Source of the DNA: Deinococcus sp. AJ005
Lineage (GTDB): Bacteria > Deinococcota > Deinococci > Deinococcales > Deinococcaceae
Assembly: GCF_009017495.1 (NCBI RefSeq)
Contig: NZ_CP044990.1
Coordinates: forward strand, 2,189,001 to 2,253,000
Reading direction: 5' to 3'
DNA length: 64,000 bases
Made by a program: the position numbers and the translations under genes
Notes under the pieces: generated by a model
The model's input: the letters and a program-made list of their open reading frames with translations, nothing else
Database searches by the model: none
Told to the model about the DNA's origin: nothing
In this document: in pieces, positions 23,226 to 31,343 of the stretch
Layout of the letters: the number at the start of each line of letters is the position of its first letter
Position numbering within the stretch: position 1 is the first letter of the stretch

Positions 23226-23256
23226 GGCGGTCCCGCGTGGGCCGCCTTCTTCTTTT
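23226..23256 (+). terminator. terminator of the BMP gene
   Basis: The stem GGCGGtCC/GGgCCGCC with a 5-nt loop is followed by TTCTTCTTTT. Confidence 0.75.
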
Positions 23257-23321
23257 GTCTTTTATCTCCATTTTTACATTCCGTTTTGCCATGCGCTGGA
23301 CCCCTGGCCTATGCTGAGGCC

Positions 23322-24125
23322 ATGCCAGACCGCTCCCAGCCCCTGCGCGATCAATTGCTGATCGTTACGCCCCACCCGTCCGGGCAGCTTCCGGCACACA
23401 TTCTGCGGCAGATGCTGGGCGACGATCTATTCGACACGCCCAAGCGCGAGGCTTTCCTACGGCGCATCTTTCTGGACGGCGACGCCTACACGGACCTGCT
23501 GTACTCGCTGCCCGGCGCACGGCACGTTCAGGCCCCCTGGAGCCGCTTTGCCGTGGACCTCAACCGCGACCGGGATGACCGGGTGGACAACGGCGTCATC
23601 AAGGCCACCGACTTTGACCGTCAACCACTGTATCCACCCCACACGCAGATTTCGGAGGCTGAGCGCGAGGAACGGCTGCGGCGCATCTGGGACACCTTCG
23701 ACAATGCCGTGGGTGCGGAGTTGCCCGGCGCGCGCCTGATGATCGTGGGCCACAGCATGGCCTCGCATGGTCCCAAACTGGGAGAGGACACGGGCACGCC
23801 CCGCCCCGCCATCTGCCTGATGCCCGGCACAGATGACGCGCCCACCTTTCCCCGCCAGCAATGGGACGCCCTGAAAAGCGCCGCCGAGAACGCCTTCGCG
23901 GATGTGATCACCGCCAGTCCCTTCACGCGGGTCACGCTGGGCGAGCCGTGGAGCGTGGATACGCTGAGCCACAACCACAGCCAGCGCAGCGGCGTGCCCG
24001 CCTTCGGCATCGAGTTCAACGCGGGCCTGCACCTCAAAAACGGACAGCCGGTGGACGCGGCCATGCGCCAGATGAACGCGGCGTTCGCGGTCTTTGCGGA
24101 TGCGGCGCTGGAACTGGTGGGCTGA
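23322..24125 (+). CDS. N-formylglutamate amidohydrolase-like protein
   Basis: The product is 267 residues, related to the FGase/HutG family (zinc-dependent amidohydrolases): VTPHPSGQLP near the N-terminus, AVDLNRDRDDRVDNG, VGHSMASHG as a metal-binding His region, and a C-terminal FGIEFNAGL. No hut genes are nearby, so the substrate may not be formylglutamate. TATGCT (23310-23315) lies 6 nt before the ATG, giving a leaderless start; the longer open frame upstream crosses that -10. Confidence 0.85.
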   Translation: MPDRSQPLRDQLLIVTPHPSGQLPAHILRQMLGDDLFDTPKREAFLRRIFLDGDAYTDLLYSLPGARHVQAPWSRFAVDLNRDRDDRVDNGVIKATDFDRQPLYPPHTQISEAEREERLRRIWDTFDNAVGAELPGARLMIVGHSMASHGPKLGEDTGTPRPAICLMPGTDDAPTFPRQQWDALKSAAENAFADVITASPFTRVTLGEPWSVDTLSHNHSQRSGVPAFGIEFNAGLHLKNGQPVDAAMRQMNAAFAVFADAALELVG

Positions 24126-24159
24126 AAGCACCGTCTCTATCTATTTCAGGAGTGATTCC

Positions 24160-25677
24160 ATGCTGAAATCCATCCTCGCCACCGCCGTTCTGACCCTGCC
24201 CATCCTGAGTTTCTTCACGCTGGCCGGAGCGCAGCAGGGCACGTCCCAGCCCATCAAGACCACCACCCGGAAGTGCGGCGCGTACACGGTGCAACTGCGG
24301 CAGAACGGCTTTGAAGACCCCCAGGACACGGCCAGCCTGATCCTGAACGGCGTCACCCTGGCCAGCGTGGGCGATACCATGGTCAGCCTGGACTTCTGCC
24401 GCGACGTGACCGGCGACGGCGTGCCAGAAGCCATGCTGGCGCAGTTCAGTGGCGGCGCGCACTGCTGCTTCACCCACACCCTGTACTCTCTGAGCAACCC
24501 GCCCCGGCGCATCCTGCATGTCTTCAGCGCCGATACCGACACACTGCTTCCACAGCAATTGAACGGCAGCGGCCCACTGGAACTGCTGGGCGGCGACTGG
24601 AGATTCGCATACGCCTACGATCTGCCCTTCGCCGACAGCCCGGCGCTGTGGCGTATCTACTCGAACATTGGCGGCCAGTACGTGGACAACTCGCGGGCGT
24701 ATCCAGGTGTCCTGCTGCGCGACGTGGGCCAGCCAGCGGCGGCTGCGCGCCCCGGTCAGGCGCTCTACGATTACGCCTCGCTGCTGGCGGCGGGCCAGCC
24801 GGGACGGGCACAGACGTATCTGGACGGCCTGCCTGCGCTGTACCGTAACTGGCTGACCAACTACGGCCCCGACATCCGCCAGGACCTCTCCGACTACGGC
24901 ATGCGCGACTGGCCCACGCGTGCGGGCGCGGCCCCAGACGCCCCCCGGACCGGGATCGGCGGCTCGTTCAGCGGGCCGGGGCAGGCGGAGTATCTGGCCG
25001 TGGTGGGGCAGGGTGGAATGGCAGCGCTGCGCCTGTACCGTCCGCAGTCGGGCGGCATAGTCGCCGGAGACGCGCTGGACACCCGCCCACAACCTGCCCA
25101 GGCGTATTTTGGTACAGACTTCCAGGGCTTGAAGTGGTGGCCCGCCTTCACCGTGCGCCGCGCCACGGGCCGCGACGACGCCGTGATCCACGACTCCACT
25201 TCCGGCAGTGTGAAATACCCGGTTTACCGCCTGAGCGCCACTTCAGGAACGGTCCTCAAGGACGACGCTCTGAGCGCCGCCGCCACACTGATCGCCCATC
25301 TGGAAGCGCTGGCCCAGCACGTTTCCTCTGGATACATGCAGCAACCGCGCACCGCCGCGCAACGGGCAGAAATCGCGCGCCGGATTGACGTGGCCGTGTC
25401 GCGTGTGCAGCCTGTGCTGGCCCTGAGCGACTTCAAATTCGATCCGCGCACGCTGGGCAACTTCACCGTCTCGGCCATGGGCATGCCCAGCGATGGGGCA
25501 GACACCGCGCAGGTGGTGGCCCCTGTGACCTTTGGGCTGGTGGCGACCAATCAGGACAGCGAATATGTCAGCGGCGAGCGCTACACCCTGACCGTGGATC
25601 TGAAAAAAGGTGCGGGCGGCTGGTCCGTGACAAGCTGGGGCCTGGAAAAGCGTCTGGGCGAACCCTACGCCGAATAA
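24160..25677 (+). CDS. exported protein, unknown function
   Basis: The product is 505 residues with a signal peptide (about 1-23, ending LAGAQQ). The mature part begins with a Cys-containing beta-rich domain, including DVTGDGVPEAMLAQFSGG, which resembles an FG-GAP/VCBS calcium-binding blade, and HCCFTH close by. The middle has a helical stretch and the C-terminus another beta-rich part. I do not recognise a family for the whole. AGGAG lies 7 nt before the chosen ATG. It is probably periplasmic. Confidence 0.72.
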   Translation: MLKSILATAVLTLPILSFFTLAGAQQGTSQPIKTTTRKCGAYTVQLRQNGFEDPQDTASLILNGVTLASVGDTMVSLDFCRDVTGDGVPEAMLAQFSGGAHCCFTHTLYSLSNPPRRILHVFSADTDTLLPQQLNGSGPLELLGGDWRFAYAYDLPFADSPALWRIYSNIGGQYVDNSRAYPGVLLRDVGQPAAAARPGQALYDYASLLAAGQPGRAQTYLDGLPALYRNWLTNYGPDIRQDLSDYGMRDWPTRAGAAPDAPRTGIGGSFSGPGQAEYLAVVGQGGMAALRLYRPQSGGIVAGDALDTRPQPAQAYFGTDFQGLKWWPAFTVRRATGRDDAVIHDSTSGSVKYPVYRLSATSGTVLKDDALSAAATLIAHLEALAQHVSSGYMQQPRTAAQRAEIARRIDVAVSRVQPVLALSDFKFDPRTLGNFTVSAMGMPSDGADTAQVVAPVTFGLVATNQDSEYVSGERYTLTVDLKKGAGGWSVTSWGLEKRLGEPYAE

Positions 25678-25710
25678 ATTTGGCCGAATAGCTCAGGCTA
25701 AGCTGAGGCC

Positions 25711-26091
25711 GTGAGACGGAACATCGGCAGTGGCTCGCCCTGGGAAGTGAGCGTAGGGTACTCGCGCGCCGTGCGGGTGGGGAACGTGGTGCATGTGGCG
25801 GGAACCACCGCCACGGTGGGCGGCGAGGTGGTGGGCGTGGACGACGCCTACGAGCAGACCCGCGTGGTTCTCGGGATCATCAGGGGCGCACTTGAGGAAG
25901 CCGGGGCCACGCTGGAAAACGTGGTGCGGACCCGCATCTTCGTCACTGACATCTCGCGCTGGGAGGAGGTGGGCCGCGCCCACGGCGAGGTCTTTGGGGC
26001 CATCCGCCCGGCAGCGACGATGGTGCAGGTGGCCGCCCTGATCGATCCACAACATCTGGTGGAAATCGAGGCGGAGGCCATCATCCCGTGA
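25711..26091 (+). CDS. Rid-family (YjgF-like) protein lacking the deaminase Arg
   Basis: The product is 126 residues, one Rid domain (VVHVAGTTATVGGEVVG, LEEAGATLENVVRTRIFVTD, MVQVAALIDPQHLVEIEAEA). In deaminase-active RidA the segment FPARSCVEV carries an essential Arg; here the matching segment is RPAATMVQV, with Ala at that position, so it is probably not an imine deaminase. GTG start: TAAGCT (25699-25704) lies 6 nt upstream, so leaderless. The stop overlaps the next gene by GTGA. Confidence 0.88.
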   Translation: MRRNIGSGSPWEVSVGYSRAVRVGNVVHVAGTTATVGGEVVGVDDAYEQTRVVLGIIRGALEEAGATLENVVRTRIFVTDISRWEEVGRAHGEVFGAIRPAATMVQVAALIDPQHLVEIEAEAIIP

Positions 26092-26870
26092 ATCTGGACC
26101 GTCATACACAACTGGACGCCCGGTTGCGGGACGCCACGCGCGCCGACAGCCGCATCACACACGCGCTGGCCTACGGCAGTTTCACGCAGGGGACGGCAGA
26201 CGAATTCAGTGATCTGGAATACTGGCTTTACCTCGAACCAGACGCGGAGTTCGACGTTCATAAGTGGCTCGAAAAGCTCACGCCTGTTTTACATGGCGTC
26301 GTCAACGAGTTCGGGGCGTTCAACGCCATCTTGTCGGGGCTGCTGCGGGTAGAGTTGCACGCCGTTCCCAACACGTCGCTGGGCGAGCTGGAAAGCTGGG
26401 GCAATGAACACCTCTTCCCCGAACGAATGCTGGTCAAGGATGCGGACGGGCGGCTGGCGGCGGCCCTGGAAAAGCTGACCGCGAAACCCCCGCCCCAGCC
26501 AGAGGCACAGGCCACGCTGGACCGTCTGCTGAACTGGCTGACCTTCGGGCTAAACGTGCTGGCGCGCGGCGAACGCATCCGGGCGCACGGCCTGCTGTGG
26601 TGGATTCAGGGCGGTCTACTGACGCTGGCTGCTGTGAAATCGGGTCATGCCGAATACCTGCAAAGCCCGGCGCGGCTGGCCGAACGGCGCTTGGATGCAG
26701 AAACCCTGAGCCGGTATACAGGCGTCACGGGCGGTGTGGACGATCTGGAACAGGTTTACGCCAATGCCATGGCCTGGACGCTGGAACTGGCCGAAAGTCT
26801 GGGACTGACGGTGAATGCGGAGTTGGCTGGAGACTTGCAGGAACGGGCGAGGGTGGGCGGCTCTCCCTGA
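26088..26870 (+). CDS. lincosamide-type nucleotidyltransferase-like protein
   Basis: The product is 260 residues. The N-terminal nucleotidyltransferase motif is ALAYGSFTQGTADEFSDLEYWLY, with GS and the acidic SDLE pair, followed by a second acidic strand VELHAVP. A helical C-terminal domain completes a fold like Lnu(F)/LinF enzymes, which adenylylate lincosamide antibiotics. The true substrate is unknown. GTG start, coupled by GTGA overlap to the Rid-like gene, which suggests a shared task. Confidence 0.8.
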   Translation: MNLDRHTQLDARLRDATRADSRITHALAYGSFTQGTADEFSDLEYWLYLEPDAEFDVHKWLEKLTPVLHGVVNEFGAFNAILSGLLRVELHAVPNTSLGELESWGNEHLFPERMLVKDADGRLAAALEKLTAKPPPQPEAQATLDRLLNWLTFGLNVLARGERIRAHGLLWWIQGGLLTLAAVKSGHAEYLQSPARLAERRLDAETLSRYTGVTGGVDDLEQVYANAMAWTLELAESLGLTVNAELAGDLQERARVGGSP

Positions 26871-26890
26871 CTGGTCGAGTTGACTGGCTC

Positions 26891-26970
26891 ATACGGATCC
26901 CTTCTCGCGTCCACTCGGATTTCCACCGTTTTTGCAAACAGTTCAATCAGAGTCCGTGTCAGGCGATCAG
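26891..26970. repeat. dispersed repeat, copy A
   Basis: The element shares three blocks with the copy at 56671-56771: CGCGTCCACTCGGAT (26906-26920), TTTTGCAA(A)CAG and GTGTCAG..GATCA. Its ends form an imperfect inverted repeat (ATACGGAT and GTCCGTGT). The stop codon of the adjacent minus-strand gene lies inside the GTGTCAG block. Confidence 0.65.
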
Positions 26971-27153
26971 GCGCGTCTGTACCGGGACCGAGTGCAGCGT
27001 CAGGAGCCGGTATCCGGCGCTGTCGTGGTGCAGGCGACCCGCACACAGCAGCCGCCAGAGCGTCGGCAGATGGTACAACTCGCCGTCATCGCCCCAGGCC
27101 ATGCCCTTCGGTTCCACAGCGACAAAATTGAGGGGGGCGTGACGTTCCTTCAT
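26959..27153 (-). CDS. small protein, unknown function
   Basis: The product is 64 residues starting at an ATG with GGAGG 6 nt upstream. The sequence (MKERHAPLNFVAVEPKGMAW, then GDDGELYHLPTLWRLLCAGR) has no recognisable motif. The last codons lie within the repeat at 26891-26970, which supplies the stop. The good ribosome site and amino-acid composition favour a real gene; the family is unknown. Confidence 0.5.
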   Translation of the reverse strand: MKERHAPLNFVAVEPKGMAWGDDGELYHLPTLWRLLCAGRLHHDSAGYRLLTLHSVPVQTRLIA

Positions 27154-27340
27154 GAAGTCCTCCGCTCCGCCTGCGCGGAGAAATGAGTGGCGTCTTGAGC
27201 TGATGCCCATTATGCCCACATCATCTTTCGGAAATCTGACGCTTAAGGGTGCTGTCAGGGACACGCTTTCTGTGCCCTCTAAAAGCGGAGCCAGACACCA
27301 CGGTTGTCCCTGGACGGCTCTAGGTCAACCATACTGACTC
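27154..27340. other. spacer before the aldo/keto reductase
   Basis: No gene seen. CAGGGACA and TGTCCCTG (about 27255-27262 and 27305-27312) form a spaced inverted repeat. CATACT (27330-27335) lies 5 nt before the ATG at 27341 and may be a leaderless -10. Confidence 0.4.
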
Positions 27341-28282
27341 ATGCCGATTCCCCTTTCCAACACACCCCGCCTGGGTCTGGGTCTGGCCGCGCTGGGACGG
27401 CCTGGCTATATCAACCTGGGCCACGGCGAGGATCTGGACAACAAGACGGTGGACGCCATGCGCGCCCACGCCTGGACGGTGTTGGACGCTGCCTGGGCCG
27501 CTGGCATCCGCTATTTCGATGCCGCCCGCAGTTATGGACGCGCCGAGAAGTTCCTAGGCGGCTGGTTGGCTGAACGCAGGCATACGGCAACGGTAGGTAG
27601 CAAATGGGGCTACACCTACGTGGCCGACTGGCGCACGGACGCCGACACGCACGAGGTCAAGAGCCACGATCTGGACACCCTGGAACGGCAGTGGCCCGAA
27701 ACCCTGGCAAGCCTGGGCCGCAGACCGGACCTCTACCTGATCCACTCCGCGACGCTGGCTACAGGCGTGCTGGAGGACAGGCGGGTGCTGGCGCGACTGG
27801 CCGAACTGGGGGCGGTGGGCGTGCGCGTGGGCCTGTCCACCAGCGGGCCGGGGCAGGCCGACACGTTGCGGCGGGCGCTTGCAGTCATGGTGGACGGCGT
27901 GAATCCATTCAGCGCCGTGCAGGCCACCTGGAACCTGCTGGAGCCGTCGGCAGGCGCGGCACTGACGGAGGCACACGCGGCAGGCTGGACTGTGGTGGTC
28001 AAGGAGGCGGTGGCGAATGGACGGCTGACCGGACGCGCCCAGATTCCACCCCCTCTGGCCCAGATCTGCCGCGAATTGAACGCCAGTCCCGATGCCGTGG
28101 CATTGGCCGCCGCTCTAGCGCAGCCATGGGCCGATGTGGCGCTGAGCGGGGCGACGACGGTGCAGCAGCTAGAGAGCAATCTGCGGGCGCTACGAATACA
28201 GGCTGATTTCTCAGCGCTGGCGGGCCTTGCCGAATCGCCGGGGGAGTACTGGCAGACGCGGGCGGGGTTGAGTTGGAATTGA
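27341..28282 (+). CDS. aldo/keto reductase
   Basis: The product is 313 residues, a TIM-barrel NADPH-dependent oxidoreductase. The catalytic tetrad is visible: D60 and Y65 (YFDAARSYGRAEKFLG), K88 (VGSKWGY) and a His in LYLIHSA. Late motifs such as ALAQPWADVALSGATTVQQLESN form the cofactor site. It reduces a carbonyl or oxidises an alcohol; the substrate is not predictable. Confidence 0.93.
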   Translation: MPIPLSNTPRLGLGLAALGRPGYINLGHGEDLDNKTVDAMRAHAWTVLDAAWAAGIRYFDAARSYGRAEKFLGGWLAERRHTATVGSKWGYTYVADWRTDADTHEVKSHDLDTLERQWPETLASLGRRPDLYLIHSATLATGVLEDRRVLARLAELGAVGVRVGLSTSGPGQADTLRRALAVMVDGVNPFSAVQATWNLLEPSAGAALTEAHAAGWTVVVKEAVANGRLTGRAQIPPPLAQICRELNASPDAVALAAALAQPWADVALSGATTVQQLESNLRALRIQADFSALAGLAESPGEYWQTRAGLSWN

Positions 28283-28283
28283 G

Positions 28284-28979
28284 CTAGTCCTCTCCCCCAC
28301 TCGCCAGTTCCTTCAAGGCGGGGCGGATGTTGACCAGTTCCGAAGTCGCCGTGTGCCACACCAGCACCGGATCGATGCCGAAATAATCGTGGGCCACCAG
28401 ATTGCGGATATCGCGCAGGTAGGCCCACGGCACCTGTGGATTGCGGTCCTCCACGCTCTGCGGAATAAATTTGGTGGTCTCGCCCAACCGCGCGAGGTTT
28501 CGCAGCACGGCGTCGCGGGTCAATTCATCGTCGATAAAGCTGTCCAGCGTGTGGCCCGCCGTGTAGTCGCGCACACGGTCCAGGGCGTCCAGCAGGTCAT
28601 GCACGCGCCAAAGCCAGCGCTTGCGCCGGAAAGTGGTCTGCGGGTGGCGCGGCACCTTCATCACGTCCACGGCGTCACTCAGAATCTCGCGGCGCAGTTG
28701 CGGTTTCAGGCCGCCCTCGGTCAGCACGTCAATGCGGCGGCGCAGGGTGTCCTCGAACAGATCCTTGACGTTCATCAGGTCCAACAGACCCGCCTCGCCC
28801 ACGAAATCCACCAGCAGGTCCACATCCGACAGATCGTTGGCCTCACCACGCGCCACCGAGCCGAAAATCCGCACGCGGGACGCGCCCATACTGCGCCACT
28901 GGGATTCCACCGAGCGGATGATGCGGGCCACCTCTTGCAGGCTGGTGTCGGGAAAGAGAGTGGGCGAGGGTTCATTCAC
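28284..28979 (-). CDS. MNT-HEPT fusion protein (toxin-antitoxin type)
   Basis: The product is 231 residues. Residues 13-105 form a minimal nucleotidyltransferase domain (MNT) with the GS...SDVD motif (G40, S41, D52, D54). Residues 118-225 form a HEPT (DUF86-like) domain with the R-X4-H-X-Y motif RNLVAHDY (R192, H197, Y199). In known systems these are separate genes: HEPT is an RNase toxin, and MNT neutralises it by AMPylating the Tyr. Here both lie in one polypeptide. GTG start with TATCTT (28986-28991) 6 nt before it, so leaderless. Confidence 0.88.
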   Translation of the reverse strand: MNEPSPTLFPDTSLQEVARIIRSVESQWRSMGASRVRIFGSVARGEANDLSDVDLLVDFVGEAGLLDLMNVKDLFEDTLRRRIDVLTEGGLKPQLRREILSDAVDVMKVPRHPQTTFRRKRWLWRVHDLLDALDRVRDYTAGHTLDSFIDDELTRDAVLRNLARLGETTKFIPQSVEDRNPQVPWAYLRDIRNLVAHDYFGIDPVLVWHTATSELVNIRPALKELASGGED

Positions 28980-29044
28980 CCCCAGAAGATAACGGCTGAG
29001 CCAGGCGCGCAGGCACAGGCGGCGCAGGCACTAGCATCACGGGC

Positions 29045-29428
29045 ATGATCGTCGCTGTGGGCCATGACCTGATCGAGATTTCGCGTATCCGCACCATGTT
29101 GGAGCGCGAGGGGCCGCGCGCCGAGCGACTGTTTGCCCCTGAGGAACTGGCGTACTGTGCCCGCCTGAGCGACCCGGCCCCCAGTCTGGCCGCCCGCTTT
29201 GCCGCCAAGGAAGCCTTTCAGAAAGTCTGGCCCAGACCCCACGGCTGGCGCGACGTGTGGGTGGTCCGCACGCCCACACCGGACGGTCCCTTTGGGTTTA
29301 CGCGGCCTTTCCTGGCCTTCGCCCCCAATATCGGGGCAGAGATGACGGAGCGCGGCTGGGTGGCCCACCTGACGCTGACCCACACCAAGGAACACGCCTC
29401 GGCGGTGGTGGTGCTGGAGGAACGCTAA
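29045..29428 (+). CDS. acpS: holo-ACP synthase
   Basis: The product is 127 residues. It transfers 4'-phosphopantetheine from CoA to acyl carrier protein. The metal-binding D8 ([11 protein letters not shown]) and E56 ([12 protein letters not shown]) motifs are intact, and the C-terminal [16 protein letters not shown] strand is conserved. TAGCAT (29032-29037) lies 7 nt before the ATG. It is slightly longer than E. coli AcpS because of a loop near residues 60-90. Confidence 0.96.
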   Translation: MIVAVGHDLIEISRIRTMLEREGPRAERLFAPEELAYCARLSDPAPSLAARFAAKEAFQKVWPRPHGWRDVWVVRTPTPDGPFGFTRPFLAFAPNIGAEMTERGWVAHLTLTHTKEHASAVVVLEER

Positions 29429-29431
29429 GCT
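29426..29431 (+). promoter_or_regulatory. -10 of the HAD gene overlapping the acpS stop
   Basis: TAAGCT starts with the TAA stop codon of acpS and ends 7 nt before the ATG at 29439. The same hexamer serves the ilv leader and the Rid-like gene. Confidence 0.55.
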
Positions 29432-29438
29432 ACCCGCC

Positions 29439-30269
29439 ATGCCTATTCGCCTGATTGCCACCGATCTGGATGGCACTCTGCTACGCCCCGATCTGAGCGT
29501 CAGCCCGCGCACCCGCCGGGCGCTGGAGGCAGCGCGGGCGGTAGGGATTCAGGTTGTTCCCGTCACAGCGCGGCAACCACATGGAGTGCAGTGGATCGCG
29601 GAGGCGGCGGGCTTTTCGGAGTGGGCGCTGTGCAGCAACGGCGCACACGGCGTTCACCTGACCACTGGGGAAGTGCTGTTTGAGGCGCATGTGAAGGCGG
29701 CAACGCAACGCGCTCTGGCAACGGCGTTGGCCGAGCGTGTTCCCGGCGTGCTGTTCGTCAGCGTGCGGCGCGGCGGCACCGTGTTCGTGGCTCAGACCGG
29801 ATACGCCGACATTGCCCACTTTGACGACCACAAGCGCGAGCCGGGCGAGATGGGGTGTCATCTGCTGGACGACGTGCTGGCCGAACCCAGCCTGAAATTC
29901 ATCGTGCGGCACCCCGAACTGACACCGCGTGAATTGCTGGCCGAGTTGCGCGCCCTGAATCTGGGAGGCTACGCCGTGACCCACAGCGGCGCACCGTTTC
30001 TGGAAGTGCTGGCCGAGGGCGTGAGCAAGGCGTGGGGACTGGCAAAATTGTGCGAGAAGCTGGGGATCGCCCAGTCTGAGGTTCTGGCCTTCGGGGACGC
30101 CCCCAACGACGCCGAGATGCTGGCCTGGGCCGGGCGCGGCGTGGCAATGGCGAACGCCGAGGCCGAAGCGCTGGAGGTGGCCGACGAGGTGACCCTGAGC
30201 AACGCGCAGGACGGCGTGGCGCTGGTAATCGAGAAACTTCTGGGCCAGCCCTGTTCAACTGCGCTCTAG
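29439..30269 (+). CDS. Cof-type HAD hydrolase
   Basis: The product is 276 residues. HAD motif I is DLDGTLL (D9, D11), motif III is near KAWGLAKL, and motif IV is FGDAPNDAEMLAWAG. A C2b cap lies between. Such enzymes dephosphorylate sugar phosphates or flavin and pyridoxal phosphates. The substrate is unknown. Confidence 0.92.
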   Translation: MPIRLIATDLDGTLLRPDLSVSPRTRRALEAARAVGIQVVPVTARQPHGVQWIAEAAGFSEWALCSNGAHGVHLTTGEVLFEAHVKAATQRALATALAERVPGVLFVSVRRGGTVFVAQTGYADIAHFDDHKREPGEMGCHLLDDVLAEPSLKFIVRHPELTPRELLAELRALNLGGYAVTHSGAPFLEVLAEGVSKAWGLAKLCEKLGIAQSEVLAFGDAPNDAEMLAWAGRGVAMANAEAEALEVADEVTLSNAQDGVALVIEKLLGQPCSTAL

Positions 30270-30325
30270 CTTTCGATGGTCTCTCATCTGACAGCCCGAC
30301 CAACCCGGGCCATGTACGCTTAGGC

Positions 30326-30832
30326 ATGAATGCCAATGTGCCGATGAAAGGGTTGACGGTGGCCCTCGCCTTGCTGGTCCTGAATCCGTCAGCGCTGGCA
30401 CAGGGCAGCCCTGAGGTCCCGGCCAGGCCCCCGGCTACTGCCCCAGCCGCCACACGCACCCCCGCCGAACAAGCCGCGTTCACGCGTGGGCAGGCGCTGA
30501 TGGCCGAGTTTCTGGCGCTCAAAGTGGAACGACTGTGGAACACCTTCTCGCCGGACGTGCAGGCACAGTACGGCACGCTGGACGGCTTCACGGCCTTCCG
30601 CAAAACGGGCATTGAGCAGTACGGCAAGGAAACCAGGCTGGTGCGCGAGCGGACCTTTATGCAGGGCGGCGAGGCGATGTATGTCCGCAGTTCCATCTAC
30701 GAGAAGTACCCCGATCAGGTCTGGGCCTTCGTGATGGGCTTCACGGGCCAGAAAGTCACCTCTTTCGGCGTGCTGCTGGAAGACGAGCGCACGAACGATC
30801 CGGTGGCGCTGCGCCGATCAATGGCCCAGTAA
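30326..30832 (+). CDS. exported protein, DUF3887-like
   Basis: The product is 168 residues. A signal peptide ends near ALAQGS, followed by a Pro/Ala-rich linker and a small alpha+beta domain (LMAEFLALKVERLWNTFSPD, FRKTGIEQYGKET) like the DUF3887 domain found in secreted hydrolases, but without the hydrolase. TACGCT (30315-30320) lies 5 nt before the ATG. The function is unknown. Confidence 0.75.
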   Translation: MNANVPMKGLTVALALLVLNPSALAQGSPEVPARPPATAPAATRTPAEQAAFTRGQALMAEFLALKVERLWNTFSPDVQAQYGTLDGFTAFRKTGIEQYGKETRLVRERTFMQGGEAMYVRSSIYEKYPDQVWAFVMGFTGQKVTSFGVLLEDERTNDPVALRRSMAQ

Positions 30833-30839
30833 CGCCCGC

Positions 30840-31250
30840 TTACGGCTCACTCTGCTGCGCCAGCACCTGCCCGTCCCCGTTGGTTACGGCAAAGGTGTAC
30901 TGCTGGGCCTCCAGCTTTTGCCAGCCCACGCGCTGGTCCTCGCAGGCGTCGGGCAGGTCCACCTGAGACGGCGTGGGGTAACGGCTTTCCAGGCTGCCCT
31001 GCCGGAACAGTTCCAGCGCGCGGGCCAGCGCAATCGCGCAGTTCTGGGCGGCGGCGCGGGCGGTCACGTCGTCTGAATTGGCCAGATTGCTGTCGCGCTG
31101 TCCAGCTTTCAGTTCGGCCACCTCGGTTTCCAGCGTGCCGATGCGGGCGCTGAGAGCCGCGATCTGCGGCGCGGCCTGTGGGTCCGGTTGCGGGGGCCGG
31201 CAGGCACCCAGGAGCAGCAGAAGCGCGAGCAGAAGAAGGCCGACTTTCAT
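30840..31250 (-). CDS. lipoprotein, unknown function
   Basis: The product is 136 residues with a lipoprotein signal (LLLLLGAC lipobox). A short coiled-coil stretch (IAALSARIGTLETEVAELKAG) and a Cys-containing C-terminal part follow. The ATG at 31250 has TAGCGT (31258-31263) 7 nt upstream. It is convergent with the DUF3887-like gene, 7 bp away. Confidence 0.8.
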   Translation of the reverse strand: MKVGLLLLALLLLLGACRPPQPDPQAAPQIAALSARIGTLETEVAELKAGQRDSNLANSDDVTARAAAQNCAIALARALELFRQGSLESRYPTPSQVDLPDACEDQRVGWQKLEAQQYTFAVTNGDGQVLAQQSEP

Positions 31251-31343
31251 GCCGGACACGCTAGCGCCTGCACTTCAAGAAGCCAAGAGTGGTTTTCCAC
31301 CGGAGATGTTTCGGAAATTCAGGCAACATACAAACGTCAATGA

